Origin: DASVDE01 sp035558955
GTDB lineage: Bacteria; Actinomycetota; Thermoleophilia; Solirubrobacterales; 70-9
NCBI GenBank assembly: GCA_035558955.1
Contig: DATMBX010000140.1
Location: 1-5,956, forward strand
Direction: 5' to 3'
Length of the DNA stretch: 5,956 nt
Positions 5,652 to 5,956 of this stretch are shown in pieces. The notes below the pieces were generated by a model, which saw only the letters and a program-made list of their open reading frames with translations, had not been told where the DNA came from and did not search any database. The position numbers were made by a program, and so were the translations under genes. Within the stretch, counting starts at the first letter, position 1. Every line of letters begins with the position of its first letter.

Positions 5652-5956
5652 ATGGCTGGTTTCCGATTCACCACGGCAGGAGAGTCGCACGGCCCCGGGC
5701 TGGTCGCGATCGTCGAGGGCCTGCCCGCCGGCCTCGAGCTCGACCGCGACCGGCTCGCGGCCGCGGCGGCCGACCCGCTGCTGCTCGCCACCGACGCGGC
5801 CGAGGCGCTCGTCCGCGAGGGCGTTCCCTTCCGCGCTGCGCACGAGCAGGTCGCCGAATCGGTTCGCGACGGCAGCTACGAGGCGCCCGCGCCGGCAGCT
5901 CGGCCCGCGCCCGGCCCGGGCGGAGCAGCGGAGGCCGTCGCCGCGGCTCGTGCCCG
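5652..5956 (+). CDS. aroC: Chorismate synthase N-terminus joined in frame to an argininosuccinate lyase-like C-terminus (chimeric, runs off window)
   Basis: The frame starts at ATG 5652, 11 nt after aroE, and stays open for 101 codons to the window edge. Residues 1-36 are a classic chorismate synthase N-terminus: MAGFRFTTAGESHGPGLVAI with the GESHG signature, then EGLPAGLELD. AroC turns EPSP into chorismate using reduced FMN. In every normal AroC the next residues are an RRQxGYGRGxRMxIE block; here it is absent. From about residue 37 the sequence reads as the tail of argininosuccinate lyase instead, so FMN and substrate sites are lost and this product cannot be a working chorismate synthase. 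The position after aroE fits a real aroC start in the genome. The most likely causes are a chimeric assembly join or a deletion; a selected fusion seems unlikely. Confidence 0.85.
   Translation, partial: MAGFRFTTAGESHGPGLVAIVEGLPAGLELDRDRLAAAAADPLLLATDAAEALVREGVPFRAAHEQVAESVRDGSYEAPAPAARPAPGPGGAAEAVAAARA
5757..5956 (+). other. argH: Argininosuccinate lyase (ArgH) C-terminal segment, lacking its catalytic body
   Basis: Codons 36-101 of the last open frame read AAAADPLLLATDAAEALVRE, then GVPFRAAHEQVAESVRDGSY, then a Pro/Ala-rich stretch ending GPGGAAEAVAAARA. The pattern PLxxATDxAExLVRxGxPFRxAHxxV is the hallmark of the ArgH C-terminal domain, and the PGG..(V/A)AAARA ending matches ArgH termini. 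ArgH splits argininosuccinate into arginine and fumarate. None of its catalytic regions (for example the GSSxMPxKxNP loop) is present, so this is only a tail. The exact junction cannot be fixed, because AroC (LDRDRLAA) and ArgH (DRxRLAAAAxD) would look alike at about 5742-5771. No ArgH start or promoter is seen. Confidence 0.75.

Noticed and set aside
1..5956. CRISPR array, transposon ends, tRNA/rRNA genes, phage or defence genes
   Set aside because: No spaced direct repeats, transposase-like frames, terminal inverted repeats, tRNA cloverleaf or rRNA-like sequence were seen on either strand.

Overview
The window looks like a piece of a very GC-rich actinobacterial chromosome, most likely from the Thermoleophilia/Solirubrobacterales branch, possibly from a metagenome assembly. 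That placement is inferred from four things: strong G/C preference at third codon positions, starts without Shine-Dalgarno sequences behind TAnnnT hexamers, an ECF sigma factor carrying its own zinc-finger tail, and the order alaS-ruvX-mltG-aroE-aroC. Class-level placement is only moderately certain.

Left end, minus strand: a sigma-70/ECF-type sigma factor starts at GTG 741 and runs off the window at position 1. Its sigma2 and sigma4 regions are followed in the same frame by a zf-HC2-type Cys/His motif and a Gly/Ala-rich tail. A 124-bp divergent intergenic region (742-865) separates it from the rightward genes. It holds a candidate -10 hexamer for each direction and a perfect 10-bp palindrome, GACATATGTC, at 791-800.

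Centre and right, plus strand: a tightly packed, probably co-transcribed run. alaS (alanyl-tRNA synthetase, all domains present) is followed by ruvX (YqgF nuclease-fold protein, 2-nt gap), mltG (membrane endolytic transglycosylase, 8-nt overlap), aroE (shikimate dehydrogenase, TGATG overlap) and the start of aroC (11-nt gap). The run links tRNA charging, an rRNA-processing/resolvase-fold protein, glycan-strand termination and the shikimate pathway. AroE and AroC act in the same pathway: AroE makes shikimate, and AroC makes chorismate two enzymatic steps later (after AroK and AroA).

Right end: the last open frame begins as a textbook chorismate synthase. After about 36 residues it switches without a stop into what reads as the C-terminal tail of argininosuccinate lyase (ArgH). 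This aroC'-'argH junction is the most unusual thing in the window. A chimeric assembly join or a deletion through short shared sequence is more likely than a working fusion. I saw no mobile element, CRISPR array, tRNA/rRNA gene or clear terminator. Apart from the sigma factor and this junction, the window is ordinary housekeeping DNA.
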